A stretch of 64,000 nt of DNA, taken from NCBI RefSeq assembly GCF_001718415.1, contig NZ_CP013378.1:2418001-2482000 (forward strand), in the 5' to 3' direction. The stretch comes from Burkholderia pseudomultivorans. GTDB taxonomy: Bacteria > Pseudomonadota > Gammaproteobacteria > Burkholderiales > Burkholderiaceae. The translations under genes and the position numbers were made by a program. The notes beneath the pieces are model-generated. The model saw only the letters and a list, made by a program, of their open reading frames with translations, ran no database searches and was not told the origin of the DNA. Within the stretch, counting starts at the first letter, position 1. The number at the start of each line of letters is the position of its first letter. This document shows positions 20,641 through 30,100 of this stretch, piece by piece.

Positions 20641-22005
20641 TTATTGGGCCGCTGCCTGCGATGCACCGCGCTTGTGCCCGCCGTGACGGCCGGCCGCGCC
20701 CGATGCGCCCGACGCCGCATGCGCGCCGGATGCCGCGCCTGCGCCTGACGCACCCTTGGGCTTGTCGGCCGGAATCGAGATCTTCGAGCCTTCGCGCAAC
20801 CGGTCGGAGCCGTCGGTGACGACGCGCTCGCCGAGTGCGACGCCGTCGATGATGCTGGTGCGTTCGCCGTCGACCGGGCCGGTCTTGACCTTGCGCACCG
20901 TCACCGTGTTGTCGGGCTTGACGACATACACGAACTGGCCGATCGAGCCCGTCAGCACGGCGGAAGTCGGCACGATCGTCGCATCGCGCATCACGTCGAC
21001 CAGCAGCCGCGTGTTGACGAACTGATTCGGGAACAGCAGGCCTTCCTTGTTTTCGAAGGTCGCGCGCAGCTTGACGGTGCCGGTGCTGGTGTCGATCTGG
21101 TTGTCGAGCGTGGCGAGCGAGCCCGTCTCGAGCGGGATCGTGTTGTTGCGGTTGTAGGCGGTGACCGACAGCTTCTGGCCCGCGTTCACCTGCTTGAGGA
21201 TCTGCGGCAGGTTGTCTTCGGACGTCGTGAAGATCACGCTCATCGGCTGCAGCTGCGTGATCACGACGATGCCGTTCGTGTCGCCCGGCGTCACGTAGTT
21301 GCCCGGATCGACCTGCCGCAGGCCGACGCGCCCCGACACGGGCGCCGTGATGCGCGCATACGTGAGGTTCAGCTTCGCGGAATCGATCGCGGCCTGGTCG
21401 GTCTTCACCGTCCCTTCGTATTGCTTGACGAGCGAGGCCTGCGTGTCGACCGTCTGCGATGCGATCGAGTCCTGCGACAGCAGCGTCTGGTAGCGCTTCA
21501 GGTCGAGGCGCGCGGTCGCGAGCAGCGCCTGGTCGCGCGCGAGCGTGCCCTCGGCGTTCTCGAGCGCGACCTGGTACGGGCGCGGGTCGATCTGTGCGAG
21601 CACGTCGCCCTTCCTGACGATCTGGCCTTCCTGGAACGCGACCGACTGCAGGTAGCCCGACAGCTGCGTGCGGACCGTCACGTTCGCGAGCGGCGTCACG
21701 GTGCCGAGCGCGCTCAGCACGATCGGCATCTCGCCCTTGGTCGCGGGCGCGACCTGCACGGGCTGCGGAACGTTCGCCATCGCAGCGGGGCCGCCGCGGC
21801 CGCGATGGCCGCCGCCTGCGGCGGCGCCGCTTGCCGCACCGCCGGCCGCCGGCTTGCCGGCCGGCGTGCGGCTCCACGGATGCCACCACAGCAGGCCGCC
21901 GATGACGACGACCGCGAGCACGCCGACGATCAGCTTGCGGCGCGGGGGCCGGGCGGGCGGCACGGGATCTTTTGAAGGGGGCGTGGGCTTTTGTTGGTTG
22001 TCCAT
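20641..22005 (-). CDS. mdtA: RND membrane-fusion protein (MdtA-like periplasmic adaptor)
   Basis: The protein has 454 residues. An N-terminal membrane anchor (LIVGVLAVVVIGGLLWW, about residues 25-41) precedes a Gly/Ala-rich linker. Then come lipoyl and alpha-hairpin parts (VRTQLSGYLQSV, EGQIVRKGDVLAQIDPRPYQ) and beta-barrel domains (ITAPVSGRVGLRQVDPGN). A His/Gly/Ala-rich tail closes the protein. It links the pump trimer to an outer-membrane channel. No TolC/OprM-type gene lies in the operon, so the channel must come from elsewhere. Confidence 0.93.
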   Translation of the reverse strand: MDNQQKPTPPSKDPVPPARPPRRKLIVGVLAVVVIGGLLWWHPWSRTPAGKPAAGGAASGAAAGGGHRGRGGPAAMANVPQPVQVAPATKGEMPIVLSALGTVTPLANVTVRTQLSGYLQSVAFQEGQIVRKGDVLAQIDPRPYQVALENAEGTLARDQALLATARLDLKRYQTLLSQDSIASQTVDTQASLVKQYEGTVKTDQAAIDSAKLNLTYARITAPVSGRVGLRQVDPGNYVTPGDTNGIVVITQLQPMSVIFTTSEDNLPQILKQVNAGQKLSVTAYNRNNTIPLETGSLATLDNQIDTSTGTVKLRATFENKEGLLFPNQFVNTRLLVDVMRDATIVPTSAVLTGSIGQFVYVVKPDNTVTVRKVKTGPVDGERTSIIDGVALGERVVTDGSDRLREGSKISIPADKPKGASGAGAASGAHAASGASGAAGRHGGHKRGASQAAAQ

Positions 22006-22180
22006 CGTGTTCTGTCAGGAAGACGGCGCGGCGTGCCGGAAACGGGCTGCGGGCGGCGGGCGGGCTTCGGCTGCCGGAGCGGCGGGCCCGGCTCGGCCCG
22101 GGCCTCTCCAGCCCGCGCGGGAAAGAGCAGTGCGCACCGCGACGGCGGTGCGACGATGGGCATGATCCTACGTCCCGTCC

Positions 22181-22209
22181 CCGTTAGAGTCCAGTGCTCT
22201 ATCTTTCAA
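22181..22209 (-). promoter_or_regulatory. Candidate promoter of the mdtABC-like operon
   Basis: On the minus strand TTGAAA (22209-22204) and TAACGG (22186-22181) are 17 bases apart. It lies about 176 bases upstream of the adaptor start in the gap after the IclR gene. Confidence 0.35.
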
Positions 22210-22254
22210 CGGGTTACGGTCGTTACAGAACGCGACAGAACGATGACGAACCGA

Positions 22255-23079
22255 TTACACCGCGATGCGCCGGGCCGGTGCGCCGCCGATCTCGCGCGTG
22301 ATCTTCGCGATGCATTCGTGCAGCGCCGGCACCACGTGCTCGTGCAGCCATTCGGGCGGGCACTGGCTGGACGCGCCGCCGCAGTTCACCGAATAACGCT
22401 GGCCCGACGGTCCGACGAAGCCGGCCGCGACCGCGTTCAGCCCTTCGCGCCATTCGCCGATCGCGATGGCGTAGCCCTCGCGCATCGCATCGTCGAGCGC
22501 AGGATTGAGCCGCGCATGCACGTGCGGCCAGTCGTCGCCGGCCGACGCGCGCAGTGCGTCGATCAGCGCGCGGCGCTCGTCGTTTTCGAGCGCGGCCAGA
22601 TACGCGCGGCCGACGGCCGTGCGCGCGATGTCCATCCGCGAGCCGATCTCGAGGCGCGTGACCAGCACGGCCGAGCGCGGCCGGATCACGTCGATCGCGA
22701 CCATGTCGAGCCGGTCGCGCACCGCGAGGTGCACGGACAGCGACGTGCGTTCGGCCAGCTCGATCATGAACGGCCGCGAGCGCGCGCGGATGTCGAAGTT
22801 GCGCAGGAAGCCGTGGCTCAGCTCGAGCACCGACGCGGTCAGCACGAAGCGCTCGCTGTCGGGCAGCTGGAACAGGAAGCCGGCGCTGACCAGCGTCGCG
22901 GTAATGCGCGACACGGTCGGCTTCGGGATGCCGGTCAGTTCGGTCAGCTCCCGGTTGCTGACGGGCGCGTCGGCCGCCGCGATGCGCCGCAGGACGGCGA
23001 GGCCGCGCGCGAGCGCGGTGATTTCGTCGGGCGACGATTCGCGTTCCCGGGGGGCGGCAGAAGTTACAGATGTCGACAC
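22255..23079 (-). CDS. IclR-family transcriptional regulator
   Basis: The protein has 274 residues and is full length. The N-terminal winged helix (ALARGLAVLRRIAAADAPVSNRELTELTGIPKPTVSRITATL) is followed by the IclR effector domain (SLSVHLAVRDRLDMVAID, TAVGRAYLAALE, GYAIAIGEW). It lies directly upstream of the efflux operon on the same strand. IclR members usually regulate nearby catabolic or transport genes, so it may control the pump (inference). The aromatic or acid ligand cannot be predicted. Confidence 0.9.
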   Translation of the reverse strand: MSTSVTSAAPRERESSPDEITALARGLAVLRRIAAADAPVSNRELTELTGIPKPTVSRITATLVSAGFLFQLPDSERFVLTASVLELSHGFLRNFDIRARSRPFMIELAERTSLSVHLAVRDRLDMVAIDVIRPRSAVLVTRLEIGSRMDIARTAVGRAYLAALENDERRALIDALRASAGDDWPHVHARLNPALDDAMREGYAIAIGEWREGLNAVAAGFVGPSGQRYSVNCGGASSQCPPEWLHEHVVPALHECIAKITREIGGAPARRIAV

Positions 23080-23265
23080 GAGGGATTCTCTCTATTTCCG
23101 AAACTCGATTTCAATTTTGTTGGTATTGTCAGATAATTGTCAAACCATGCATGTTCGATATGTGAATCGGTCATGCGGTGCGATTTTACGGGTTCACCCT
23201 TGGTTTATTAGGAAAACCCCCAAAGCAGCCTTGCCGGAAAGTGCATGAACCCGTGCAAATACCGC

Positions 23266-23294
23266 TTGACTTGGCGGACGGAAACGGAAAGAAT
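23266..23294 (+). promoter_or_regulatory. Candidate sigma-70 promoter for a small RNA
   Basis: TTGACT at 23266-23271, a 17-base spacer and AAGAAT at 23289-23294 give a near-consensus -35 and a fair -10. No start codon with a good ribosome site follows before the hairpins at 23361-23429. Confidence 0.45.
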
Positions 23295-23360
23295 GTCTCA
23301 CGTTTTCGAAACATCGTTTCAGGAGTTTAACCGGCAACGGTGTTTCGCGCAGTCTCTCAG

Positions 23361-23397
23361 GTTCTAGCACGGCCCTCGGAATGGCTAGAACTTTTTT
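23361..23397 (+). terminator. First hairpin with U-tract (possible intermediate terminator)
   Basis: GTTCTAGC (23361-23368) pairs perfectly with GCTAGAAC (23384-23391) and is followed by six T. The loop is 15 bases. Confidence 0.6.
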
Positions 23398-23429
23398 AGC
23401 GCCACGGTCTCCGTGGCGCTTTTTTTTTT
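23398..23429 (+). terminator. Strong Rho-independent terminator
   Basis: A 10-bp perfect stem AGCGCCACGG / CCGTGGCGCT with a 3-base loop TCT is followed by an unbroken run of nine further T. Confidence 0.9.
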
Positions 23430-23658
23430 GCCCTTCGCCTTCCGTTCGCAGGCCGGCAAGCCCGCTGCCACGGCCGAAACGCAGCCGTGGCGCCACCGCG
23501 AAGTCTACCGCGTCGCCCGTCATCCCGCCCCTGGCGCCGCTGCGCTGTCCGGCGCGCGCCTCGATTCCGTCGTCTCGATCCGCTTCGCGCGGCGTCGGCA
23601 TTCGGCCGCCGCAAGTCCTGGCGCACCCCGCCCGAACGATGCGCGTCATTCGCCGGAG
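23430..23658. other. Intergenic stretch without recognisable gene
   Basis: GC-rich sequence between the small RNA terminator and the operator-like repeat. Short open frames here have no ribosome sites or family features. I see nothing else in it. Confidence 0.5.
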
Positions 23659-23690
23659 ACCCCCTATGCAAAAGTAGGGGGGTGACCCAT
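23659..23690 (+). promoter_or_regulatory. Operator-like element upstream of the multicopper oxidase operon (site A)
   Basis: Inverted repeat ACCCCCTA (23659-23666) / TAGGGGGGT (23675-23683) is followed by GACCCAT (to 23690). Related elements of the form ATG...G-run...CCCAT occur at 39583-39605, 47137-47153 and 48979-49006, each upstream of a transcription unit of the same cluster. It ends 122 bases before the start codon at 23813. Confidence 0.5.
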
Positions 23691-23812
23691 CCCGGCCCGT
23701 CGTGCGTATCTGCAGAATGCCGGTACGGGCCGTGAAAGCTTCGCGGCCCGCGTCTGCAGCAGAGCATGACGGCCAGCGCGTGTCGCTGGCGGACCCCTCG
23801 GATGGAGGTCAT

Positions 23813-25396
23813 ATGTTCAGTACCCGCGCATATTGCAGCAGTGTGGCGGCACTGTTGCTGGCGCTGTCGACCGTTCCCGCGTTCGCGCAGTCGTTTCGGG
23901 TCCAATGCCCGTTCACCACGCCTGCCCACCCGACCGCGCTCGCACCGGGCGTCGGCGAGCCGGCCTACACGAAACCGACCTATACCGGACAGGCCTCGAC
24001 CGCGACCGGCGCCATCAACGGCGCGATCAAGTGCCAGCAGATCTCCGGCGGCGACGGCTACGCGACGATGGCCAACGGCGTGCAGACCTACCTGTTCGCG
24101 TTCGGTCCGCTCTCCGGGCTGGCCGACGTCAAGGCCGGGCTGCCCGGTACGGAGCTCGCGTCGGTATTCAACACCGTCGGCGACCCGCGAACCGACCCGA
24201 CCTACAACGGCGCGGTCGGCCTCGCGCCCGATCCGGACGCCGGCGGCGCGCTGACCGGGCACGTCGACCCGCGCCCGATCATGGACATCGGCGTGATGAA
24301 CGGCAACGAACCGGCGCCGCTGATGGCGATCGACGAGGACGACGAATTCTTCCTGACGCTGACCAACGTCGGGATGATCATGCGTCCCGACCTGTTCGAG
24401 AAGCACACGGTGCACTTCCATGGCTATCCGAACGCGTCGTCGTTCTACGACGGCGTGCCCGATGCGTCCGTGGCGATCAACATCGGCGCGAGCTTCACCT
24501 ACTACTACCTGGCGCCGGATGCCGGCACCTATTTCTGGCACTGCCACATCACGCCGCCGGAGCACCTGCAAATGGGCATGGTCGGGCAGATCTACGTGCG
24601 CCCGCGCCAGGACCGCGTGCCGAAGGGCGTGTCGCTGTACGAGGCGCTGGTCACGCAACAGGCGGACCTGAGGACGCGCTGCGGCAACGACATACTCTGT
24701 TCGACGCCGCTGCCGGCGCACAACAACGGTCTGCTGCGCGCCGCGAATCCGAACATCCCGGCGACCTCGCCGGAAACGCTGTCGCTCTATGCGTACAACG
24801 ACGGCGACGGCTCGACCGCGTACGACGTCGAGTATCCGATCCAGATCCACGGCTTCGATCCGAACTTCCACTTCGTCGGCATGACGTTCAATCCGGAACC
24901 GTTCACCGACATGAAGGACAAGTTCTTCATGCTGAACGGCCGCAGCTATCCGGACACGGTCACGCAAGGGCCGATGTCGACGCCTTCGTCGGATTCCGCC
25001 ATGCACCCGTCGCAGCCGCTGCCGACGCTGATCAACATCCCGGCCGGCGGCCGCGCGCTGCTGCGCATTTCCGACCTCGACGTGACCGAATACCAGACGC
25101 TCGCGTCGCTCGGCATCCCGATGCACGTGATCGCGATCAACGCCCGCATGCTGCGCGACATGGCCGGCAACAACATGGCCTACGACACCAATTCGATCAC
25201 GCTCGGCGGCGGCGAATCGCTCGACCTGATTCTGGACGCCAGCGACAAGACGAAATACCACTCGGGCCAGATTTTCTATCTGTACACGCCGAATCTCGAT
25301 CACCTGTCGAACGATCAGGAGAACTTCGGCGGCCTGATGACCGAAATTCATGTCTGCAGTGCGGTGGATCCGATCACCAAGCATTGCACTCTTTGA
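23813..25396 (+). CDS. Multicopper oxidase-like protein with type 1 copper site (first half of a split oxidase)
   Basis: The protein has 527 residues with a signal peptide (cleavage near AFA-QS). A cupredoxin domain carries H198-T-V-H-F-H-G and, about 40 residues later, W-H243-C-H245 with H251 and M254/M256. Known multicopper oxidases use HxxHxHG and HCHxxxHxxxM for the type 1 copper and half of the trinuclear cluster; here the spacing from HCH to the next His is two residues longer. The two remaining HxH motifs of a normal oxidase are absent but appear in the next gene. C-terminal parts (VEYPIQIHGFDPNFHFVGM, INIPAGGRALLRISDLD) look like further cupredoxin domains. The ATG follows GGAGG. The substrate is unknown; metal oxidation is inferred from context. 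Confidence 0.85.
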   Translation: MFSTRAYCSSVAALLLALSTVPAFAQSFRVQCPFTTPAHPTALAPGVGEPAYTKPTYTGQASTATGAINGAIKCQQISGGDGYATMANGVQTYLFAFGPLSGLADVKAGLPGTELASVFNTVGDPRTDPTYNGAVGLAPDPDAGGALTGHVDPRPIMDIGVMNGNEPAPLMAIDEDDEFFLTLTNVGMIMRPDLFEKHTVHFHGYPNASSFYDGVPDASVAINIGASFTYYYLAPDAGTYFWHCHITPPEHLQMGMVGQIYVRPRQDRVPKGVSLYEALVTQQADLRTRCGNDILCSTPLPAHNNGLLRAANPNIPATSPETLSLYAYNDGDGSTAYDVEYPIQIHGFDPNFHFVGMTFNPEPFTDMKDKFFMLNGRSYPDTVTQGPMSTPSSDSAMHPSQPLPTLINIPAGGRALLRISDLDVTEYQTLASLGIPMHVIAINARMLRDMAGNNMAYDTNSITLGGGESLDLILDASDKTKYHSGQIFYLYTPNLDHLSNDQENFGGLMTEIHVCSAVDPITKHCTL

Positions 25397-25457
25397 AGGC
25401 GAGGGCTCGCGCGTCTCGCGCGAGCCGGCCGCGTAGTCCTGCACTGAGGAGAAAACC

Positions 25458-27107
25458 GTGGGACACATCACTCACCACGCGTGGCGCGCGACGCTCGTCC
25501 GTCTCGTACGGATCGGCGTCGCGACGCTCGCCGCGCTGCTGTCGATACACGCGCACGCCGCGGCGCCCGGGATCACCGGCAAGGTCTTCAACCTCACGGC
25601 CCAGGAGGCGCGCATTACGCAGCCGGACGGCACGAGCGTCTATTCGTGGGGCTATGGCTGCGCGGCGAACAGCGCAACGCCGCCGGTGTTCTCGCCGTCG
25701 GCGATCGCCGGCGCGACATGCCCGACGATGCAGATCCCCGGCCCGACGCTGATCGTGCGGCAGGGCGACGTCATCACCGTGACGCTCACCAACAACCTGC
25801 CGGCCGCCGCCGGCAACACGTCGATCCTGTTCCCGGGATTCGTCGTGTGTACCGGGACGCTGAGCGCGGACGGCAAGACCTGCAGCGGCACCGGCGCCAA
25901 CAACGGCGTGCCGGGGCTGCTCGCGCAGGAAGCGCCGCACGGCGCGACGGTCACCTACAGGTTCGTCGCGGCGACACCGGGCACGCACACGTACTTCAGC
26001 GGCACGCAGGGAGACCTGCAGGTCGAGATGGGACTGTACGGCGCGATCATCGTGCTGCCGAATACCGCGGTCAACACGGCGGGTTGCATGGCCTTTCCGG
26101 ATGCGGGCCGGCCGTTCGGGCAGCACGATTTCCGCAACGCACCGGCGGCGTTCGACAACAGCGCAGCCTGCTACGATCGTGAATATCTTTTTCAGTTCTC
26201 CGAAATGGATCCGCGCATCCACCAGCAGGCGGAGCAGCAGGTGGCGGCCAATACTTCCTGCACGAGGCCGACCGGCTGCATGACGGTCGAGACCGAGCCG
26301 TATCACCCGGCGTACTTCATGGTCAACGGCCGTTCGATGCCGGACGACATGGATCCGAACTATGCGCCCCAGTACCCGCACCAGCCGTACAACGGCAATC
26401 CGCACATGCACCCGGGCGAACTGGTGCTGTTGCGCATCATCGGCACCGGTCGCTGGCAGCATCCGTTCCACGAGCACGGCAACCACGTGCGCGTGCTCGC
26501 GCGCGACGGCAACCTGCTGCTGACGCCGCCCGACCCGAACAACCCCGGCAAGCCGCCGCTGCCGGCGGGCCCGCTGCTGTTCACGACCACCACGACGCCC
26601 GGCCTCACGATGGACGGCATCTTCTACTGGACCGGCAAGGGGCTGAACTGGGACGTCTACGGGCACTACGCGGGCGACGGCTCGGTCTGCATCCCGGATG
26701 CGAACGGCTACTACACGACGGCATCGAACCCGCCGGCCCCGCGCAATGCGCCGAACTACTACGAGTGGTGCCAGGACCATGGCAAGGCGCTCGAGAAGGC
26801 GCCGTTCGGCAAGGTCGCGAGCGGCGGGCCGGTCACGCTGCCGGACTCGAACATCCTGACCAACGGTGCGTGGTACGGCGGCAGTCCCTACCTCGGACCG
26901 GATGCGACCACGCGCGCCACGGCGCCGACGGGCACATCGCCACCGAGCAACACGATCCTCAACCCGCCGGCGACGGAAGCAGGCTTCGCGTTCATGTGGC
27001 ACTCGCATAACGAACGGGAAATCACGACGAACAACATCTTCCCAGGCGGAATGATGATGATGATGCTCGTCGACCCCCCGGTATTTCCGATCGACGAATC
27101 CAATTGA
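25458..27107 (+). CDS. Multicopper oxidase-like protein carrying the other trinuclear-site motifs (second half)
   Basis: The protein has 549 residues and starts at GTG with GAGGAG upstream. A signal peptide ends near HAHAAA. The N-terminal cupredoxin domain (IPGPTLIVRQGDVITVTLTNNLP) is typical of multicopper oxidases but lacks HxH. Copper motifs occur later: H335-P-F-H-E-H-G-N-H and W-H515-S-H-N-E-R-E near the C-terminus, followed by the odd GGMMMMM. No Cys lies between the last two histidines, so this protein has no type 1 copper and cannot be a complete oxidase alone. With the preceding gene product all four HxH pairs are available. It is 61 bases after the first gene and 17 before the giant gene. 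Confidence 0.83.
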   Translation: MGHITHHAWRATLVRLVRIGVATLAALLSIHAHAAAPGITGKVFNLTAQEARITQPDGTSVYSWGYGCAANSATPPVFSPSAIAGATCPTMQIPGPTLIVRQGDVITVTLTNNLPAAAGNTSILFPGFVVCTGTLSADGKTCSGTGANNGVPGLLAQEAPHGATVTYRFVAATPGTHTYFSGTQGDLQVEMGLYGAIIVLPNTAVNTAGCMAFPDAGRPFGQHDFRNAPAAFDNSAACYDREYLFQFSEMDPRIHQQAEQQVAANTSCTRPTGCMTVETEPYHPAYFMVNGRSMPDDMDPNYAPQYPHQPYNGNPHMHPGELVLLRIIGTGRWQHPFHEHGNHVRVLARDGNLLLTPPDPNNPGKPPLPAGPLLFTTTTTPGLTMDGIFYWTGKGLNWDVYGHYAGDGSVCIPDANGYYTTASNPPAPRNAPNYYEWCQDHGKALEKAPFGKVASGGPVTLPDSNILTNGAWYGGSPYLGPDATTRATAPTGTSPPSNTILNPPATEAGFAFMWHSHNEREITTNNIFPGGMMMMMLVDPPVFPIDESN

Positions 27108-27124
27108 GGGCGGGGAGAACGGCG

Positions 27125-30100
27125 ATGAGAACCACCAAACTCACGATGACCCTGCTGGGCCTGTTCAAGGCCGGGGTCGCGGCATCGATGCTGCTGGCGG
27201 CAGGCGAGGCCTGTTTCGCGCAGTCGGTCGTCAATCTGACGGCGAAGGCCTCCGTGGCGGTGCTGCCCGACGGCCAGTCCGTGCCGATGTGGGGCTACAG
27301 CTGCACGCCGGCCGCCGTCGCGGCCGCGCCGACCACCAACGCGACCTGCGCGGCGGCGAATCCCGGCGCAGGCGCGAACTGGTCGCCGGTCGTGGTCACG
27401 GTCCCGGCGGGCCAGCTGCAGATCAACCTGACGAACAACCTGCCCGCGCCCGTGCCGACGTCGCTCGTGCTCGTCGGGCAGCTCGGCGGCGGTCTCGGCA
27501 ATGCGCCGACCACGACGCCGAGCCCCGTGCATCCGACCCAGACCGCCACGACCTGGCCGATCGTCACCGCGACGTCGAACGCGCCGCTGGCGTCGTTCGT
27601 GCCGCCCGCGCAGGGGCCGCGCGTCCAGTCGTTCGGGACCGAGGTCGCGCCGTCGACCGATCCGAAATCGCATACCGCGCTGACCTGGCCGAACCTGAAG
27701 CCGGGCACCTATCTGCTCGAGTCGGGCACGCACCCGTCGATCCAGGGGCCGATGGGCCTGTACGGCGTGCTGGTCGTGACGAGCCCGGCCGTGGCCAGCT
27801 CGACCTGCGCATCGACGAAGCAGGCCTATCCCCATACGGCGTCGTGCTACGACGCCGACGTGCCGCTCGTGATGAGCGAGATCGATCCGGTGCAGAACGC
27901 CGCGGTCGCCGCGGCCGTCGCGACGAAGGGCTTCAGCGAAACCGCCGCGTGGTCGGGGCAGCCCGGCGGATGCGGCGATTCGAAGTCCGCATCGTTCGGC
28001 ACCTGCTACCCGCCGGTCGTCAATTACGATCCGCGCTATTTCCTGATCAACGGCGTCGCGTTCGATCGCACCAACCCGAACGCATCGGCCTTCCCGCCGA
28101 GCGCGAACGTGCCCGCGCAGACCGGGCAGATCCTCGTACGACTGGTGAACGCGGGGCTGCGCATGCACGTTCCGGCCGTGGTGGGCGCGCAGACCGGCAA
28201 CCCGGCCGTGCCGGGCGTGACGCTCGTTGCCGAAGACGGCAACGTGCTGCCCGGGCGTCCGCGCATCCAGAATTCCGTGTTCATGGCCGCGGGCAAGACC
28301 TACGACATACTGGTGAACGCGCCGGCCGCGGCCGCGATGCCCGTGTACGACCGTGAACTGAGCCTGTCGACGAACAACCAGCGCGACGGCGGGATGCAGG
28401 CCTATATCGCCGTGAACAACGCGGAGCCGTCGGCGACCGCGGGCATCGGCGAGACGCCGACCGCCACGGGCACCAACTACTACTTCGTGCCGGGCACGAC
28501 GCTGAGCGTGTCCGATCCGGCCAAGGGCGTGATCGCCGCGGATTCCGGCGTGTATGGCGTGAAGGTGAAGACGCCGCCGGCCAGCGGCACGCTGACGCTG
28601 AATACGGACGGTACGTTTACCTATCTGTCGAGCAGCATGGCGAACGACAGTTTCGTCTATCAGTCGACCAACGGCGCGCCGCCGGTGACGGCGAAGGTCA
28701 CCTTGACCGCCTGTACGACCGGCAACCACTGCCTGTCGGTGCCGAGCGCCGGCAATGCCGCGTTCTCGAGCAACATCGCGTCGCAGCTGCAGGTCGGCGC
28801 GCCCGGCGTGCTGGCCAGCGCGAGCGATCCGGCCGGCTTGCCGCTCACCGCGCAGATCGTCGCCTCGAGCGCGACGAACGGCACCGTGACGCTCAACGCG
28901 GACGGCTCGTTTACCGCCGTGCCGACGGCCCCGCCGATGGGCGGCGCCGCGCAGACGATGACGTTCCAGTACAAGGTCACCAATACGCAGAACCAGACGA
29001 GCCCGAATGCCGGGACCGTGACGCTGACGTTCAACCCGGGCAGCGGCCTCGTCGTGAACGTGATGGACGCGCCCAGCATGCAGCCGGACGCGGTGGCGCC
29101 GAACAAGATGGTCAGGCTGACCGACTATCGGTGGATCATCGAGGAAGACCGCACGATGCAGATCGATCCGGCCTGCCAGGTGAATGCCGCGTCGGGAAGG
29201 CCGGCGAATTGTCCGCCGCTGCCGGTCCCGAGCCTCGGTACGAATTTCCATACGAGCTACATGCCGGTGGTTGCGTCCGGGTGCGTCGGCACCGTCGCGT
29301 GCGAATCGGGCCAGACGGTGTTCGACCCGGTGCACAACACGCACGTGCCGGCCGTCTGCGACGTGGGCAACGGCGCGTGCCGCACCGGTGCGAACGTGTC
29401 GCAGCAGACGCCGGTCGACCCGAAATACGTGGCGCTCGATCCGACCAAGCACTACTACATCTCCATCCTGCCGGGCGATGCCGGCAATACGTTCGTGAAC
29501 GGCGGCGGCGTGTCGCCCGACGGCAAGCGCCAGTTCAGCATCGCGCTCGACTGCCCGTCGGGCCCGAGCGGCGCGGATTTCGCGCCGGGCACCGGCAAGT
29601 GCGGGCACGGCATGGGCGGCGCGACGATTTCGCCCGCGCAGATCGCGGCCGCGAAGGCGGGGCAGACGGGAAGCGGGCAGGCCGGGCAGCTCAACGTGCT
29701 GCTGACGGAAACGCCGTACCAGACCGCCAAGCTGTCGGTGTTCGTGTTCGAGGACGACGCGCCGCTGAACGGCGAAGTCGACGTCAGCGGCGGCACCGAT
29801 GCGTTCGGCACCGCGCGCGAACCGGGCCTCGGCGGCTTCGAGATCAAGCTGTGGGACGACGCCGGCGGCACCGGCGACCCGACCGGGCAGATGACCTACG
29901 ACATGTTCAACATGCCGCTGTCGAATTCGCTGCAGGGCACGATCGATCCGTCGACCGGGCTCAACGCATGTCCGATTTCGTCGGCGACCGACGGCCTGGT
30001 CGGCATGATCCCGACCTGCCCGAAGTACGAATCGGACGGCAAGACGCTGTCGCCGCTCGTCGGCCAGGCCATCATCGCGAACCTGATGCCGGGCCGCTAC

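Larger units (their letters stand above)
23301..23429 (+). ncRNA. Candidate small RNA of about 125-130 nt ending in two tandem terminator hairpins
   Basis: The segment runs from the predicted start near 23301 to a strong terminator, in the 733-base gap between the IclR gene (divergent) and the multicopper oxidase operon. It has no convincing coding frame. It ends with two successive hairpins with U-tracts. It could be a trans-acting small RNA or a regulatory leader whose downstream gene is far away (next start at 23813). It does not match a riboswitch class I know. Confidence 0.45.

Noticed and set aside
14185..20748. A 2,187-codon open frame on the strand opposite the two RND pump genes
   Set aside because: Same cause: an Arg/His/Asp-rich shadow of two clear membrane proteins on the minus strand.
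23340..23400. CTCTCAGG upstream of the tandem hairpins, similar to the 3' part of a glycine riboswitch
   Set aside because: The GGAGAG and CCGAAGG parts of the aptamer are missing, and no glycine-related gene follows.
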